Source of the DNA: Verrucomicrobiota bacterium
GTDB taxonomy: Bacteria > Verrucomicrobiota > Verrucomicrobiia > Methylacidiphilales > UBA1321
Length of the DNA: 64,000 nucleotides
Assembly (NCBI GenBank): GCA_013285645.1
Contig: JABDHJ010000001.1
Span: 68,537 to 132,536 of the forward strand
Reading direction: 5' to 3'
Below are positions 43,134 to 52,221 of the stretch, in pieces. How positions within the stretch are numbered: position 1 is the first letter of the stretch; each line of letters begins with the position of its first letter. A program made the position numbers and the translations under genes. The notes under the pieces are model-generated. The model did no database searches, was not told the DNA's origin, and saw only the letters and a list, made by a program, of their open reading frames with translations.

Positions 43134-44528
43134 ATGAAACTCACATCTAAACTCGGCATCGTCGTTCTCATTTGCGGGCTGGCAATCACGTCAGCCAGCG
43201 CGGCGGATGTAACTCCCACAGAGGCACGCGCCATCGCGAAAGAGGCGTATATCTACGGCTATCCCTTGGTAGATAACTACCGCTGCGAATACGCCTATTT
43301 CGTGGATCATGACTCCCCCGAATTCAAAGCGCCTTGGAATCATCTCGCCAATATCCCGCGTGTCTTTACGCCAGCCGACGTTGCCGTTCAAACTCCCAAC
43401 TCCGACACGCCTTATTCCTGGATGGGACTGGATTTGCGTACCGAACCTATTGTCCTCACTTTTCCAGAAATTGAGAAGGGCCGTTATTTTAGCGTCCAAC
43501 TCACCGATGCCTATACGTTCAATTTTGCTTACATCGGCAGCAGGAGCACGGGTAACGAAGGAGGAAGTTACCTCATTGCCGGACCAGATTGGAAAGGCGA
43601 AACGCCCAAGGGGATTAAGAAGGTGATCCGTTCCGAGACGGAATTGATCATCCTCATCTATCGCACCCAGTTGTTCAATCCAGACGACATCGAGAACGTG
43701 AAGAAAATCCAAGCCGGTTACAAGGTCCAGCCGTTGTCTGAGTTTCTGGGCACGGCGGCACCCACCGCCGCCCCCGACATTAACTTCATCAAGCCCATCT
43801 CTCAGGCAGACCAGAAGACCTCACTGGAGTTTTTCAATATCATGAATTTCGTTCTTCAATTCTGCCCAACGGTGCCATCTGAAAAAGAGTTGATGGCACG
43901 TTTCGCCAAGATCGGCATTGGTGCGGGAAAAACCTTCGATCCCGAAAAACTCTCGCCGGAGATCAAGGAAGCCATTGAGCAGGGCAGTGCGGATGCCCTT
44001 GCAGAATTTGGCGAAGGGGCCAATCAACTCAACCAAGGTAAGATAACCGCAGGCGATCTCTTCGGCACGCGCACGGCCATGAAGAATAATTATCTCTATC
44101 GCTGGCTCGGCACTATCGGCATCTATGGCAACTCGAAGCAGGAAGCGATGTATCCGGTTTATGCTATCGATTCCAACGGCGATAAACTGAACGGGGCCAA
44201 TAAGTACACCCTACGCTTTGCTCCGGGCCAATTGCCACCGGTCAATGCATTCTGGTCGCTGACGATGTACAAAATGCCGGAGAGCCTCCTGGCGGACAAT
44301 CCCATCAACCGTTACCTGATCAATTCACCAATGCTGCCGCAACTTCAGAAGGATGCCGATGGCGGAATAACGTTGCTCATTCAGAATGCCTCTCCCGGCA
44401 AGGACAAGGAATCCAACTGGCTACCCGCTCCGGCTGGCCCCTTCACGATGTACATGCGCCTCTATTGGCCCAAGGCCGAGGCGTTGGATGGCGACTGGAA
44501 AGCGCCAAAGCTTCAGAAGGCAAAGTGA
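43134..44528 (+). CDS. Secreted DUF1254/DUF1214 protein, copy 1
   Basis: A 464-residue protein from ATG 43134. Signal peptide (IVVLICGLAITSASA), N-terminal DUF1254 (AIAKEAYIYGYPLVDNYRCE, then VQTPNSDTPYSWMGLDLRTE) and C-terminal DUF1214 (YTLRFAPGQLPPVNAFWSLT, then KESNWLPAPAGPF). Members are periplasmic and their activity is not established. It is very similar to the next gene, 38 bases downstream, so they form a tandem duplicate pair. Confidence 0.9.
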   Translation: MKLTSKLGIVVLICGLAITSASAADVTPTEARAIAKEAYIYGYPLVDNYRCEYAYFVDHDSPEFKAPWNHLANIPRVFTPADVAVQTPNSDTPYSWMGLDLRTEPIVLTFPEIEKGRYFSVQLTDAYTFNFAYIGSRSTGNEGGSYLIAGPDWKGETPKGIKKVIRSETELIILIYRTQLFNPDDIENVKKIQAGYKVQPLSEFLGTAAPTAAPDINFIKPISQADQKTSLEFFNIMNFVLQFCPTVPSEKELMARFAKIGIGAGKTFDPEKLSPEIKEAIEQGSADALAEFGEGANQLNQGKITAGDLFGTRTAMKNNYLYRWLGTIGIYGNSKQEAMYPVYAIDSNGDKLNGANKYTLRFAPGQLPPVNAFWSLTMYKMPESLLADNPINRYLINSPMLPQLQKDADGGITLLIQNASPGKDKESNWLPAPAGPFTMYMRLYWPKAEALDGDWKAPKLQKAK

Positions 44529-44566
44529 AATTCACCGCTGCAACTGACAACCTAAAATCCATAACT

Positions 44567-45964
44567 ATGAAACCAATTTTCCAGACCGTCGCGCTACTTA
44601 GCGTGCTCGCAATTAATCTCACCGCAAACGCTGCGGACGTTACGCCCCAGGAGGCCCGCCAAATCGCCAAGGAAGCCTACATCTATGGCGAACCCATCGT
44701 GGACAACTACCGCGTTCAGTACGCCTATTTCGTCGATACCAATAACCGTGAATACAAAGCGCCGTGGAACCACATCTGGAATAGCGCACGTCTTTTTTCT
44801 CCGGCGGACAAGGCAATCCAAACCGCCAACTCCGACACGCTTTACTCCATGGTGGGCGCAGACCTGCGGGCCGAACCTATTGTACTCACGGTGCCGCCAA
44901 TGGATCGAAAGGACCGGTATTTCTCGATACAATTGATCGACTATTATACGCAAAACTTCGCTTACGCCGGTACACGAACGACCGGCAATGGAGGTGGCAC
45001 CTTTTTGTTAGCGGGGCCGGATTGGAAGGGAGAAATCCCCAAAGGCATCGACAAGGTCTTTCGCTCGGAGACCGAGTTGGCGTTTCCCGGTTATCGCACC
45101 CAGCTATTCAATCCAGACGACATCGAAAATGTGAAAAAAATCCAAGCGGGTTACAAGGTGCAGACACTTTCAGAATTTCTCGGACAGCCTGCGCCTACGC
45201 CCGCCCCGGCCATTAACTTCATAAAGCCTCTCACCGCAGCCGAGCAGAAAACCTCGCCCGAGTTTTTTAGCGTCCTGAACTTCGTCTTGCAGTTCTGCCC
45301 CACCGTCCCCTCGGAGATCGACCTAATGAAGCGGTTCGCGAAGATCGACGTGGGCCTAGGTAAAACATTCGACGTTGCCAAGCTCTCGCCTGAGATGAAG
45401 AAAGCCATCGAACAAGGCATGGCCGACGCTTGGGCCGAACGCGCAGCTTTGCAAAAAAAGATCGATGCGAACGAAGTGAGCACGGGCGCGTTTTTCGGGA
45501 CGCGGGAATTTCTAAAAAATAACTACCTCTACCGCATGGCAGGTGCGGTATACGGCATTTACGGCAATTCCAAAGAAGAAGCGATGTATCCGTCCTACGC
45601 AGTCGATGCCGATGGCCAGAAGCTGAACGGCAACAACCATTACACCCTGCATTTCGCATCAGACGAATTCCCTCCGGTCAATGCCTTCTGGTCACTGACG
45701 ATGTACGACTTCCCGGCGCAACTGATGGTGGCCAACCCGCTCAACCGCTACCTGTTGAACTCGCCAATGATCCCACAATTCAAAAAAGATGCAGACGGCG
45801 GGGTGACGCTCTATTTTCAAAACGAGTCCCCCGGTGCCGATAAGGAGTCCAACTGGCTGCCCGCGCCGAAGGGGCCATTTCTGCTTGTGATGCGCCTCTA
45901 TTGGCCGAAGCCCGAGGCCTTGGAAGGCAAGTGGACTCAACCGCCGCTTAAGAAGGCGGAATAA
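44567..45964 (+). CDS. Secreted DUF1254/DUF1214 protein, copy 2
   Basis: A 465-residue paralogue of the preceding protein, from ATG 44567. The signal peptide (VALLSVLAINLTANA), NSDTLYSMVGADLRAE and KESNWLPAPKGPF are all present, and many stretches are identical to copy 1 (RTQLFNPDDIENVKKIQAGY). Same order of DUF1254 then DUF1214. The pair may bind related ligands. Divergence is mostly in the first third and near residues 300-330. Confidence 0.9.
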   Translation: MKPIFQTVALLSVLAINLTANAADVTPQEARQIAKEAYIYGEPIVDNYRVQYAYFVDTNNREYKAPWNHIWNSARLFSPADKAIQTANSDTLYSMVGADLRAEPIVLTVPPMDRKDRYFSIQLIDYYTQNFAYAGTRTTGNGGGTFLLAGPDWKGEIPKGIDKVFRSETELAFPGYRTQLFNPDDIENVKKIQAGYKVQTLSEFLGQPAPTPAPAINFIKPLTAAEQKTSPEFFSVLNFVLQFCPTVPSEIDLMKRFAKIDVGLGKTFDVAKLSPEMKKAIEQGMADAWAERAALQKKIDANEVSTGAFFGTREFLKNNYLYRMAGAVYGIYGNSKEEAMYPSYAVDADGQKLNGNNHYTLHFASDEFPPVNAFWSLTMYDFPAQLMVANPLNRYLLNSPMIPQFKKDADGGVTLYFQNESPGADKESNWLPAPKGPFLLVMRLYWPKPEALEGKWTQPPLKKAE

Positions 45965-46007
45965 TTCGAAGGCCCTCGCCCACCATCTAAAATACAAAAC
46001 AGCTTTC

Positions 46008-46565
46008 ATGAAATCTCTCAAACGCATCATCATCCTGTTGGTCTTGTTGATCGCCAATTTCACCGTCATTTCTTCCGCCCGCGCTGCCTCCGCCTACGAA
46101 CTAGATCGGGATGCTCGGCAGGCGCTGCATACACTATATACCAAAAATCCGAAGGCAGCGGAAATCGCCAACCAGGCCACGGCAGCCCTCGTTTTTCCCA
46201 CCATCGTCAAAGCAGGTTTTATCTTTGGTGCGCAGGGAGGAGATGGACCGTTGATCAGTAACGGTGGTACGATCGGATATTACCATACTTCCGCCGTCTC
46301 TTATGGATTACAGGCTGGAGTCCAAAAATACAGTTACGTCTTGTTCTTCATGAACCATAAGGCGCTCAACTATATCAATAAACACGGTGGATGGGAGATC
46401 GGTACTGGTCCCAGCATCGTGATTGTCGATACGGGAGCAGCTAAATCGATGTCAATCAAGACGCTCAATAAGGACGTTTATGCCTTTATCTTTAGCCAAA
46501 AAGGATTGATGGCCGGACTCGGTTTACAGGGCAGTAAAATTACCCAATACACTCCGAGCGAATGA
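46008..46565 (+). CDS. SYLF/Ysc84-domain secreted protein
   Basis: A 185-residue protein with a signal peptide (IILLVLLIANFTVISSARAA) and a SYLF (Ysc84) domain: AALVFPTIVKAGFIFGAQGG, then GPSIVIVDTGAAKSMSI and VYAFIFSQKGLMAGLGLQGS. In eukaryotes the domain binds lipids and actin; bacterial members are periplasmic, often lipid-linked, and linked to envelope stress. The gene is 43 bases behind the DUF1254 pair and 17 bases before the SMR gene. Confidence 0.88.
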   Translation: MKSLKRIIILLVLLIANFTVISSARAASAYELDRDARQALHTLYTKNPKAAEIANQATAALVFPTIVKAGFIFGAQGGDGPLISNGGTIGYYHTSAVSYGLQAGVQKYSYVLFFMNHKALNYINKHGGWEIGTGPSIVIVDTGAAKSMSIKTLNKDVYAFIFSQKGLMAGLGLQGSKITQYTPSE

Positions 46566-46581
46566 ACCAAGGGAGATACCG

Positions 46582-46905
46582 ATGGCATGGTTTTATTTAA
46601 TTGCTGGTGGATTATTTGAAATCGGATTTACGACTTGCCTTCGCTTCACGGAGGGGTTCAAAAACCTGCCTTGGACGCTCGCCTTCCTTGTCTGTATCAT
46701 CCTGAGCATGGTCTTTCTTGAGATGGCTACCCGCTCAGTAATTTCAATGGGAACCGGTTACGCGGTATGGACAGGCATTGGTGCGCTAGGCACGGTCGCC
46801 ATCGGAATGATCTGGTTCGGTGAACCAGCGACCGCAATCAGAATTGCCCTCATCTTCGGAGTGGTCGCGTGCATCGCAGGCCTCAAGCTCACTTCGGGCC
46901 ACTGA
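46582..46905 (+). CDS. sugE: SMR-family exporter, SugE/Gdx-like
   Basis: A 107-residue four-helix membrane protein. The conserved Glu13 (GGLFEIGF) and the signature YAVWTGIGALGTVAIGM mark the small multidrug resistance family. The SugE/Gdx branch exports guanidinium or quaternary ammonium compounds as proton antiporters and works as an antiparallel dimer. The Glu is the coupling residue. Start ATG 46582 follows GGGAG. The subfamily call is by similarity of motif only. Confidence 0.88.
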   Translation: MAWFYLIAGGLFEIGFTTCLRFTEGFKNLPWTLAFLVCIILSMVFLEMATRSVISMGTGYAVWTGIGALGTVAIGMIWFGEPATAIRIALIFGVVACIAGLKLTSGH

Positions 46906-46951
46906 TTGATTTCAAGAGGAAGGGATTAAGTTTAATCTCCGACGAGTAGCC

Positions 46952-48625
46952 ATGGGTACCAATTACAAACGCCAAATTACTGGCTCACTGGTGGCAATTC
47001 TTGTCGCCACCCTATCGCTTGGCGGGTGTGCCCCAATGGCCACCGTCGATACAGTCTCTCCTCTTGTCCCCATTACCCTTGTTGCTAATCAGGGAAACGA
47101 TGAACTGAAGAATGCTCGGTTGCATCTCAAGTCTGCAGATCAGCTTCTCGATTCAAATGCCAGCGCCAGCATGGCCGAGTACGAAGCGGCAACCATGCTT
47201 AGCTTGGAAGCTTTGACAGATCTGTCAGGGGCGAAAGCCAGCGAGGCAGTTGAGCTATACAACTATTCCGTGGCACGGTTGGTGGAGGCAATTATCGCAT
47301 CCGGTCAAAAACCTTGGGAACACGAAATCCGTCTGGCAGGTCCCGACGGTCCTCTTTGGCTCAAGCTTGATGCGAATACAGAAGGAGCTTATATCCCCGG
47401 TACGGATCGGTTACTTGCCGCCGACCGCATGGAAATCGGAGGCACCCATTTCACGAATCGTGTCCGCATCGACGGAGTGGGGGCGCCTTTTGTCAGTGCT
47501 GGACCTGGCCGCAAAGAACCGTGGTCTCCTGACACACATTATTACGGCGTTACGGCGGAGTTCACTTTCTCAGACAGTCACGGAACCATTGAAATTCTCG
47601 ATCCCATCGAAACGACTCGCATCAACTTGGCGGGTGAAAGCCGTCCGGTGGCCGCAGATTTAAGTGCTCCTCTCGCTTTCGGAATCGCCGAAACCCGGGT
47701 AGACACCCTCGGTATCCGCAGACTCCTCAGCACGGATCGATTCATGTCTGCCGCCAAGCTGATGATGGTCGGACCTTACCGAGCCAATCGCACGCCTGTT
47801 ATTCTAATTCATGGATTGGGAGACGCTCCCGTAACCTTTACAGCCCTCGCCAATGGGCTTAATACCAGCCCGGAAATCAGGGAGAAATATCAATTTTGGG
47901 TTTTCCAATACCCCAGTGGTTTGCCCTTCCCGTATTCCGCTTCACTTCTCCGTCACGCCATTGATGAAGTTTACCAAAAATACCCACAGACTCCGAAGGC
48001 GATCCTGATCGGACACAGCATGGGAGGATTGGTCGCCGATCTAATAGTCCGAGATTCGGGTACTCAGTATGTCCGGGATGTCTTGGGCAAACCTTTGGAT
48101 CAATTTCGGCTTACGCCTGATCAGGTCAAGATCATGCAGGACGCCCTTGTCTTTGAGGCAAGTCCCCACGTTTCCGGGGCTGTCTTCATTGCCACGCCCC
48201 ATCGGGGAGCCGAGATGGCAAGTGGCCCCCTTGGGCGCTTCGGTGCATCGCTAGTCAGACTGCCGGGTAACTTGATCATGCTGGGACCGAAGGTGCTCTC
48301 GCAATTACAGGCGAACGAGGAAGAGGAACTGATCAATCGTTTCCCGAATAGCATTGATACCTTACGGCCTGAGGCGCGTGTAATCACGGCAATGGATCAC
48401 CTTCCTATCAAGTCATCCATTGCTTGTTATTCGATCATCGGTGACGAAGATTCAGGTGAAGTCCCCTTGGCCGAAAGTTCGGATGGCATCGTGCCCTATT
48501 CGAGTTCACACCTACCGTCAGCCCGTTCTGAGTTGGTTGTGCCTTACGGACATTCGTACGTCCAAAGCAGCCCGGAGTGCATTGCCGAGATAGAGCGGAT
48601 TTTATTGACCTCGCTGCGGAATTGA
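46952..48625 (+). CDS. Lipoprotein with alpha/beta-hydrolase (lipase-like) domain
   Basis: A 557-residue protein. Lipoprotein signal (ATLSLGGC) at the start, then about 270 residues of less conserved sequence, then an alpha/beta-hydrolase with HGLGDAPVTFTAL, the nucleophile Ser356 in LIGHSMGGLVADL, and late acid/His elements (SSDGIVPYSSSHL, VPYGHSYVQ). It probably acts on lipids or esters at the outer side of the envelope. The gene begins 46 bases after the SMR gene, on the same strand. Confidence 0.85.
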   Translation: MGTNYKRQITGSLVAILVATLSLGGCAPMATVDTVSPLVPITLVANQGNDELKNARLHLKSADQLLDSNASASMAEYEAATMLSLEALTDLSGAKASEAVELYNYSVARLVEAIIASGQKPWEHEIRLAGPDGPLWLKLDANTEGAYIPGTDRLLAADRMEIGGTHFTNRVRIDGVGAPFVSAGPGRKEPWSPDTHYYGVTAEFTFSDSHGTIEILDPIETTRINLAGESRPVAADLSAPLAFGIAETRVDTLGIRRLLSTDRFMSAAKLMMVGPYRANRTPVILIHGLGDAPVTFTALANGLNTSPEIREKYQFWVFQYPSGLPFPYSASLLRHAIDEVYQKYPQTPKAILIGHSMGGLVADLIVRDSGTQYVRDVLGKPLDQFRLTPDQVKIMQDALVFEASPHVSGAVFIATPHRGAEMASGPLGRFGASLVRLPGNLIMLGPKVLSQLQANEEEELINRFPNSIDTLRPEARVITAMDHLPIKSSIACYSIIGDEDSGEVPLAESSDGIVPYSSSHLPSARSELVVPYGHSYVQSSPECIAEIERILLTSLRN

Positions 48626-48634
48626 CCGGCTCGT

Positions 48635-48958
48635 TTACAACCCGCAACGGGAATCCGGCATCGAGCCACTGGAAATTTCGATCACTCCTCGCATGGGATG
48701 ACTCAAGTCGTTAATCAAAAAGATGGCTATCGAGACGGACAAACTGCAAAGAATCAACATCACTAAAACGGTTTTGTTGTGCGGAGAAAATAACCCCAAT
48801 CCGAGGAAAAGAAGAGTGAGCCAGAAAACCAAGGCAAAGAATAAAGCGGACGGCAGAGAAGTCCTGGACTGCTCAATGACCAACCAACGTCGCTTGGCAA
48901 GATCCTGACTGGCAACTGCTGCCTGCGACTGGAGAGCGTGTTGCTCGTCGGTTTCCAT
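48635..48958 (-). CDS. Short DUF4239-like C-terminal fragment
   Basis: A 107-residue membrane protein (SALFFALVFWLTLLFLGLGL, then KTVLVMLILCSLSVSIAIFL) that matches the last part of DUF4239 proteins, normally about 250 residues. A stop lies 14 codons above the ATG and the N-terminal half is absent, so it is probably a remnant or an odd short form. It converges with the lipase-like gene. Confidence 0.5.
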   Translation of the reverse strand: METDEQHALQSQAAVASQDLAKRRWLVIEQSRTSLPSALFFALVFWLTLLFLGLGLFSPHNKTVLVMLILCSLSVSIAIFLINDLSHPMRGVIEISSGSMPDSRCGL

Positions 48959-49161
48959 GCCGGAACGCGTGAATGGCTTTCTTCAGGCAGGCAGGCGGTT
49001 GAAGTCATGCCCAAACTTTGGAATCGCCCCGGCAAGCCCACGGCGATATGAGGGACTACCGCAACAACATAGGTCGCATCGTCACAGTCAGTCAAAATAG
49101 CTTGCAGCCCTGTCGCCGAATGGACGAATCTAATCCCGATGATTTTCGGAACTAGGTTCTT

Positions 49162-51450
49162 ATGAGCGACCCCGCGAAAAGCGCGTCGTTGAACGGTAGT
49201 AAAATCCGAATCGAAGCAGAGATTGTGGAAGGCCGTCTTCGTGAACGCTACTTGGCAAGGACGGCTGATGATACCTGGGTGGAAGTGGCCACATCCGATG
49301 GACTTATCTGCCTATATGGCAGTCAGGTCAAATCCCAAGGCAACAGTGTTTACTCTCTTCCGAAGGAAATACAGGTAACAGCGACGAATGTTTCTTCCAC
49401 GAATCATGAGATGACACAAATCTTCTCCGCCGAGTCCTGCGGCATTAAAGTGATACGTAGAATCTCTTTAGATGGAAACGACTCCTGGCTTCGCGTGACG
49501 ACACGCTTGGAGCCGTCGAGGCCAGTGGAACTGCAGTCGGTTGCAGATCATCTCAGCTTCTCGCAACGACCGGACTATTCCTATTCTCCAACGGTTGGCG
49601 GCTTCAATCCCGATGCGCAATACAAGGCTCCTCTAATCCTCGTTCAGTCCAAGCATCTGGCCTTTGGCATTGTGCCGGATGTGACGACATTGAACAGAGC
49701 CACGCTGCAACTTTGCCCTCATGCCCTTGACTTGGACGTGACTGACAGTCCCTCTTTGCGTGTCGGATTTATCCCTGCCAAGCTGGCTTATCATGCGGTC
49801 TATTGCATGGATGCGCAACGTGCCTGGAAGCTGGAGGAACCTTTGGAGAATAGTTATTTTCTCATGGTAATAGCCACGGCCAGGAAGGCGGAAGCGTACC
49901 GTTCGTGCGTACGATTCCACTGGGAACGATTTGGCCGCACCAGCCAGGTCCTCGCAGCCGAGCAGCAGAAAGGAACAGGCCCTTACGAAGGTCTGTCTCT
50001 TTTCGATGAATGGCGGCAACGCATTTGGGATAACGAATCCAGAAAGGGATGGTTACAGCTTACGTTGCCAGACGGCTCGATAGGCGGAGGCGTCAGCACT
50101 AGACGGAAATTGGGGCCACGTTCGGTGTACCTTTCCTCGTGGTTTAATAGCTTGCGGACTTCCTTTGGCATGGCGCTCTATGCGCAGCGAACCAAGAATG
50201 ATGAACTTCTTCAGCTAGTAACGCAGACGGTGGAGTTGGCGGTCAAATCGCCCGGAACAAATGGTTCCTTCAAGTGTATTGCAGCCCTTGATGACACCGA
50301 TGCTTTGGTTTGGGGAGCTGGAGATGGTTGCGGGGGCAGCACGATACCGGGATATCTCGGCTATGACATGAGTTGGACTGCCTACTGGCTCCTGCGCTGG
50401 AGAGAAGCCCAACTGCCCGGGCATGAGAAGATATTGCCGCGATGCCAGGGACTTGCCCGCTTCCTGATCGCCCACCAGCAGCCGAATGGCAGGTTCGAGA
50501 CTTTCTTCGACGAAGCAGGATTGCCTCTTAAGGACAAGGCTCCCTTCACGATCGCAGAGACGGGGCCGGTGTCACTTTTTCTTCTCACACTTTATGAGGC
50601 TGACAAGCAACCCCAGTACCTTGAAGCAGCGAAGAAGGGATTGGCCTTCCTGGAAACGGAAGTGATTCCTGAACGCAAGTGGTACGACTTTGAGACGTTC
50701 TGGAGTTGCAGTCCACGAGGAATCAGCTTTGACTCTCGCTCCGGCCAATGGCCGGCCAATAATCTGGCTCTTGGTCAGACCGTGGCCGCCTTCCTCCAAG
50801 TCTGGCGTGTGACCGGCGATAGCAATTACTTGAGCCAAGGCGAAAGCATCCTTGATTATCTTCTTCTCTTTCAGCAGTGCTGGACGAATCCCCTGATCGA
50901 ATGGCTGACGGGACCGACCATGCTCCTCGGCGGCTTCACCACGCAAAATTCAGATGCCGAATGGTCAGACGCCCGCCAAAGCCAGTTCGGCAATTTGCTC
51001 CTCGACTTCTATCGAGCCACAGGAAAAGCGGAATATTTGGAACGCGGCATAGCCGCATTGCGGGCGCAGTTTCCGGTATCTCCTGCGGAAAATTGGGCCC
51101 ACGAAGGATATGGCACCAAAGCCGGTACTTCGAGCTTTCACTGGGGTTCAGGCAGTGGGATGGCTGGAATCGAAATTGAACAGGAGTTCCTGCACGATGG
51201 TATTGTCGATGTCGCGTCCGCTGTGGCCGTGGGCTTGAACGGCCTGAATATTACTCGATGCGAGATCGGTGATCGTAAAATAGGGCTCGAGATTAACAGT
51301 CCATTCTCCTGGCACCGCAAGCCGATCATTATTTTTCGGAACCTGAAATCTTCTGAGGATCATGCGCTGACCGTTAATGGTATCGCCACTGGAATTTATA
51401 AGGCTGCTGATCTCGAAATTGGAATCGTAATTCCATTAAAACAAGGATGA
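49162..51450 (+). CDS. Cytoplasmic protein with probable (alpha/alpha)6 barrel, glycosidase-like
   Basis: A 762-residue protein without signal peptide. The N-terminal 280 residues are beta-rich (VELQSVADHLSFSQRPDYSY). From about residue 290 there are paired helices with Trp/Tyr-rich turns, as in (alpha/alpha)6 sugar-processing enzymes: VYLSSWFNSLRTSFGMALYA, then FLIAHQQPNGRFETFFDEAG and WAHEGYGTKAGTSSFHWGSG. I cannot assign a CAZy family. Context beside a GH38-like enzyme, a heparinase-like lyase and an MFS transporter suggests it works on imported oligosaccharides. The downstream esterase gene starts 3 bases after its stop. Confidence 0.72.
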   Translation: MSDPAKSASLNGSKIRIEAEIVEGRLRERYLARTADDTWVEVATSDGLICLYGSQVKSQGNSVYSLPKEIQVTATNVSSTNHEMTQIFSAESCGIKVIRRISLDGNDSWLRVTTRLEPSRPVELQSVADHLSFSQRPDYSYSPTVGGFNPDAQYKAPLILVQSKHLAFGIVPDVTTLNRATLQLCPHALDLDVTDSPSLRVGFIPAKLAYHAVYCMDAQRAWKLEEPLENSYFLMVIATARKAEAYRSCVRFHWERFGRTSQVLAAEQQKGTGPYEGLSLFDEWRQRIWDNESRKGWLQLTLPDGSIGGGVSTRRKLGPRSVYLSSWFNSLRTSFGMALYAQRTKNDELLQLVTQTVELAVKSPGTNGSFKCIAALDDTDALVWGAGDGCGGSTIPGYLGYDMSWTAYWLLRWREAQLPGHEKILPRCQGLARFLIAHQQPNGRFETFFDEAGLPLKDKAPFTIAETGPVSLFLLTLYEADKQPQYLEAAKKGLAFLETEVIPERKWYDFETFWSCSPRGISFDSRSGQWPANNLALGQTVAAFLQVWRVTGDSNYLSQGESILDYLLLFQQCWTNPLIEWLTGPTMLLGGFTTQNSDAEWSDARQSQFGNLLLDFYRATGKAEYLERGIAALRAQFPVSPAENWAHEGYGTKAGTSSFHWGSGSGMAGIEIEQEFLHDGIVDVASAVAVGLNGLNITRCEIGDRKIGLEINSPFSWHRKPIIIFRNLKSSEDHALTVNGIATGIYKAADLEIGIVIPLKQG

Positions 51451-51453
51451 AAT

Positions 51454-52167
51454 ATGTTTGAGGATTTTCAATGGAAGAAGCTCGAGAATGAAGGCCACAC
51501 CCTGCCCTATCGCTTCTATGAACCGCCCCACTTGGAACCGGGAAAAATCTATCCCCTGGTACTTTTGATGCATGGAGCGGGAGAACGTGGGAACGATAAT
51601 CGGCATCAGTTGATGAATTTTGAGGGAATCGCTTTCTGGCAGAAATATCCATGTTTTGTCCTTGCTCCCCAATGTCCCCTGCACGAGCCGGACAGGCCTG
51701 ACGATCACTGCGTGTGGGTGGCCACCTCGTTCGGCGGTCCCGCGCATACCATGAAAGTAGAACCTACCTGGCCCATGAAACTGACTCTGGAGCTATTGGA
51801 AAAATCGACCAGCGAATACCCGGTCGATTTCAAGCGCATTTACCTCACGGGACTTTCCATGGGAGCCTTCGCCGCCTGGGAACTCCTCCAACGGGTACGC
51901 GAAAAATTCGCAGCGGCGATACCTGTGTGCGGTGGCGCCGATTTGAAGAATGCGAGCGAACTCGTGAATTTTCCGCTTTGGGTGTTTCACGGCGACGCGG
52001 ATCAAATCGTGCTCGCGCAGCGCTCACGCGACATGGTAGCCGCTATCAAGGCAAAGGGAGGGCACCCCAAATACACTGAGTATCCCGGTCTGGGACATGA
52101 TATCTATAAAACGACCTACACGAATCCGGAAGTCTGGGACTGGCTCTTCGCCCAAAGCAAAAAGTAG
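51454..52167 (+). CDS. Alpha/beta-hydrolase esterase, dienelactone-hydrolase-like
   Basis: A 237-residue cytoplasmic enzyme. Start ATG 51454 follows AAGGATG, an excellent ribosome site. The fold shows HGAGERGNDNRH (oxyanion region), the nucleophile Ser135 in LTGLSMGAFAAWEL, Asp in VFHGDADQIVLAQ and His in PGLGHDIYK, the complete catalytic triad. It resembles carbohydrate esterase or feruloyl-esterase-like proteins. It is translationally linked to the upstream barrel gene, so it may remove ester groups from the same substrate. Confidence 0.88.
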   Translation: MFEDFQWKKLENEGHTLPYRFYEPPHLEPGKIYPLVLLMHGAGERGNDNRHQLMNFEGIAFWQKYPCFVLAPQCPLHEPDRPDDHCVWVATSFGGPAHTMKVEPTWPMKLTLELLEKSTSEYPVDFKRIYLTGLSMGAFAAWELLQRVREKFAAAIPVCGGADLKNASELVNFPLWVFHGDADQIVLAQRSRDMVAAIKAKGGHPKYTEYPGLGHDIYKTTYTNPEVWDWLFAQSKK

Positions 52168-52221
52168 CGGGACGTTCTCTTCTTGTTGCGTGGATTCAGG
52201 ATCACCTGCCACGGCAGCGCA

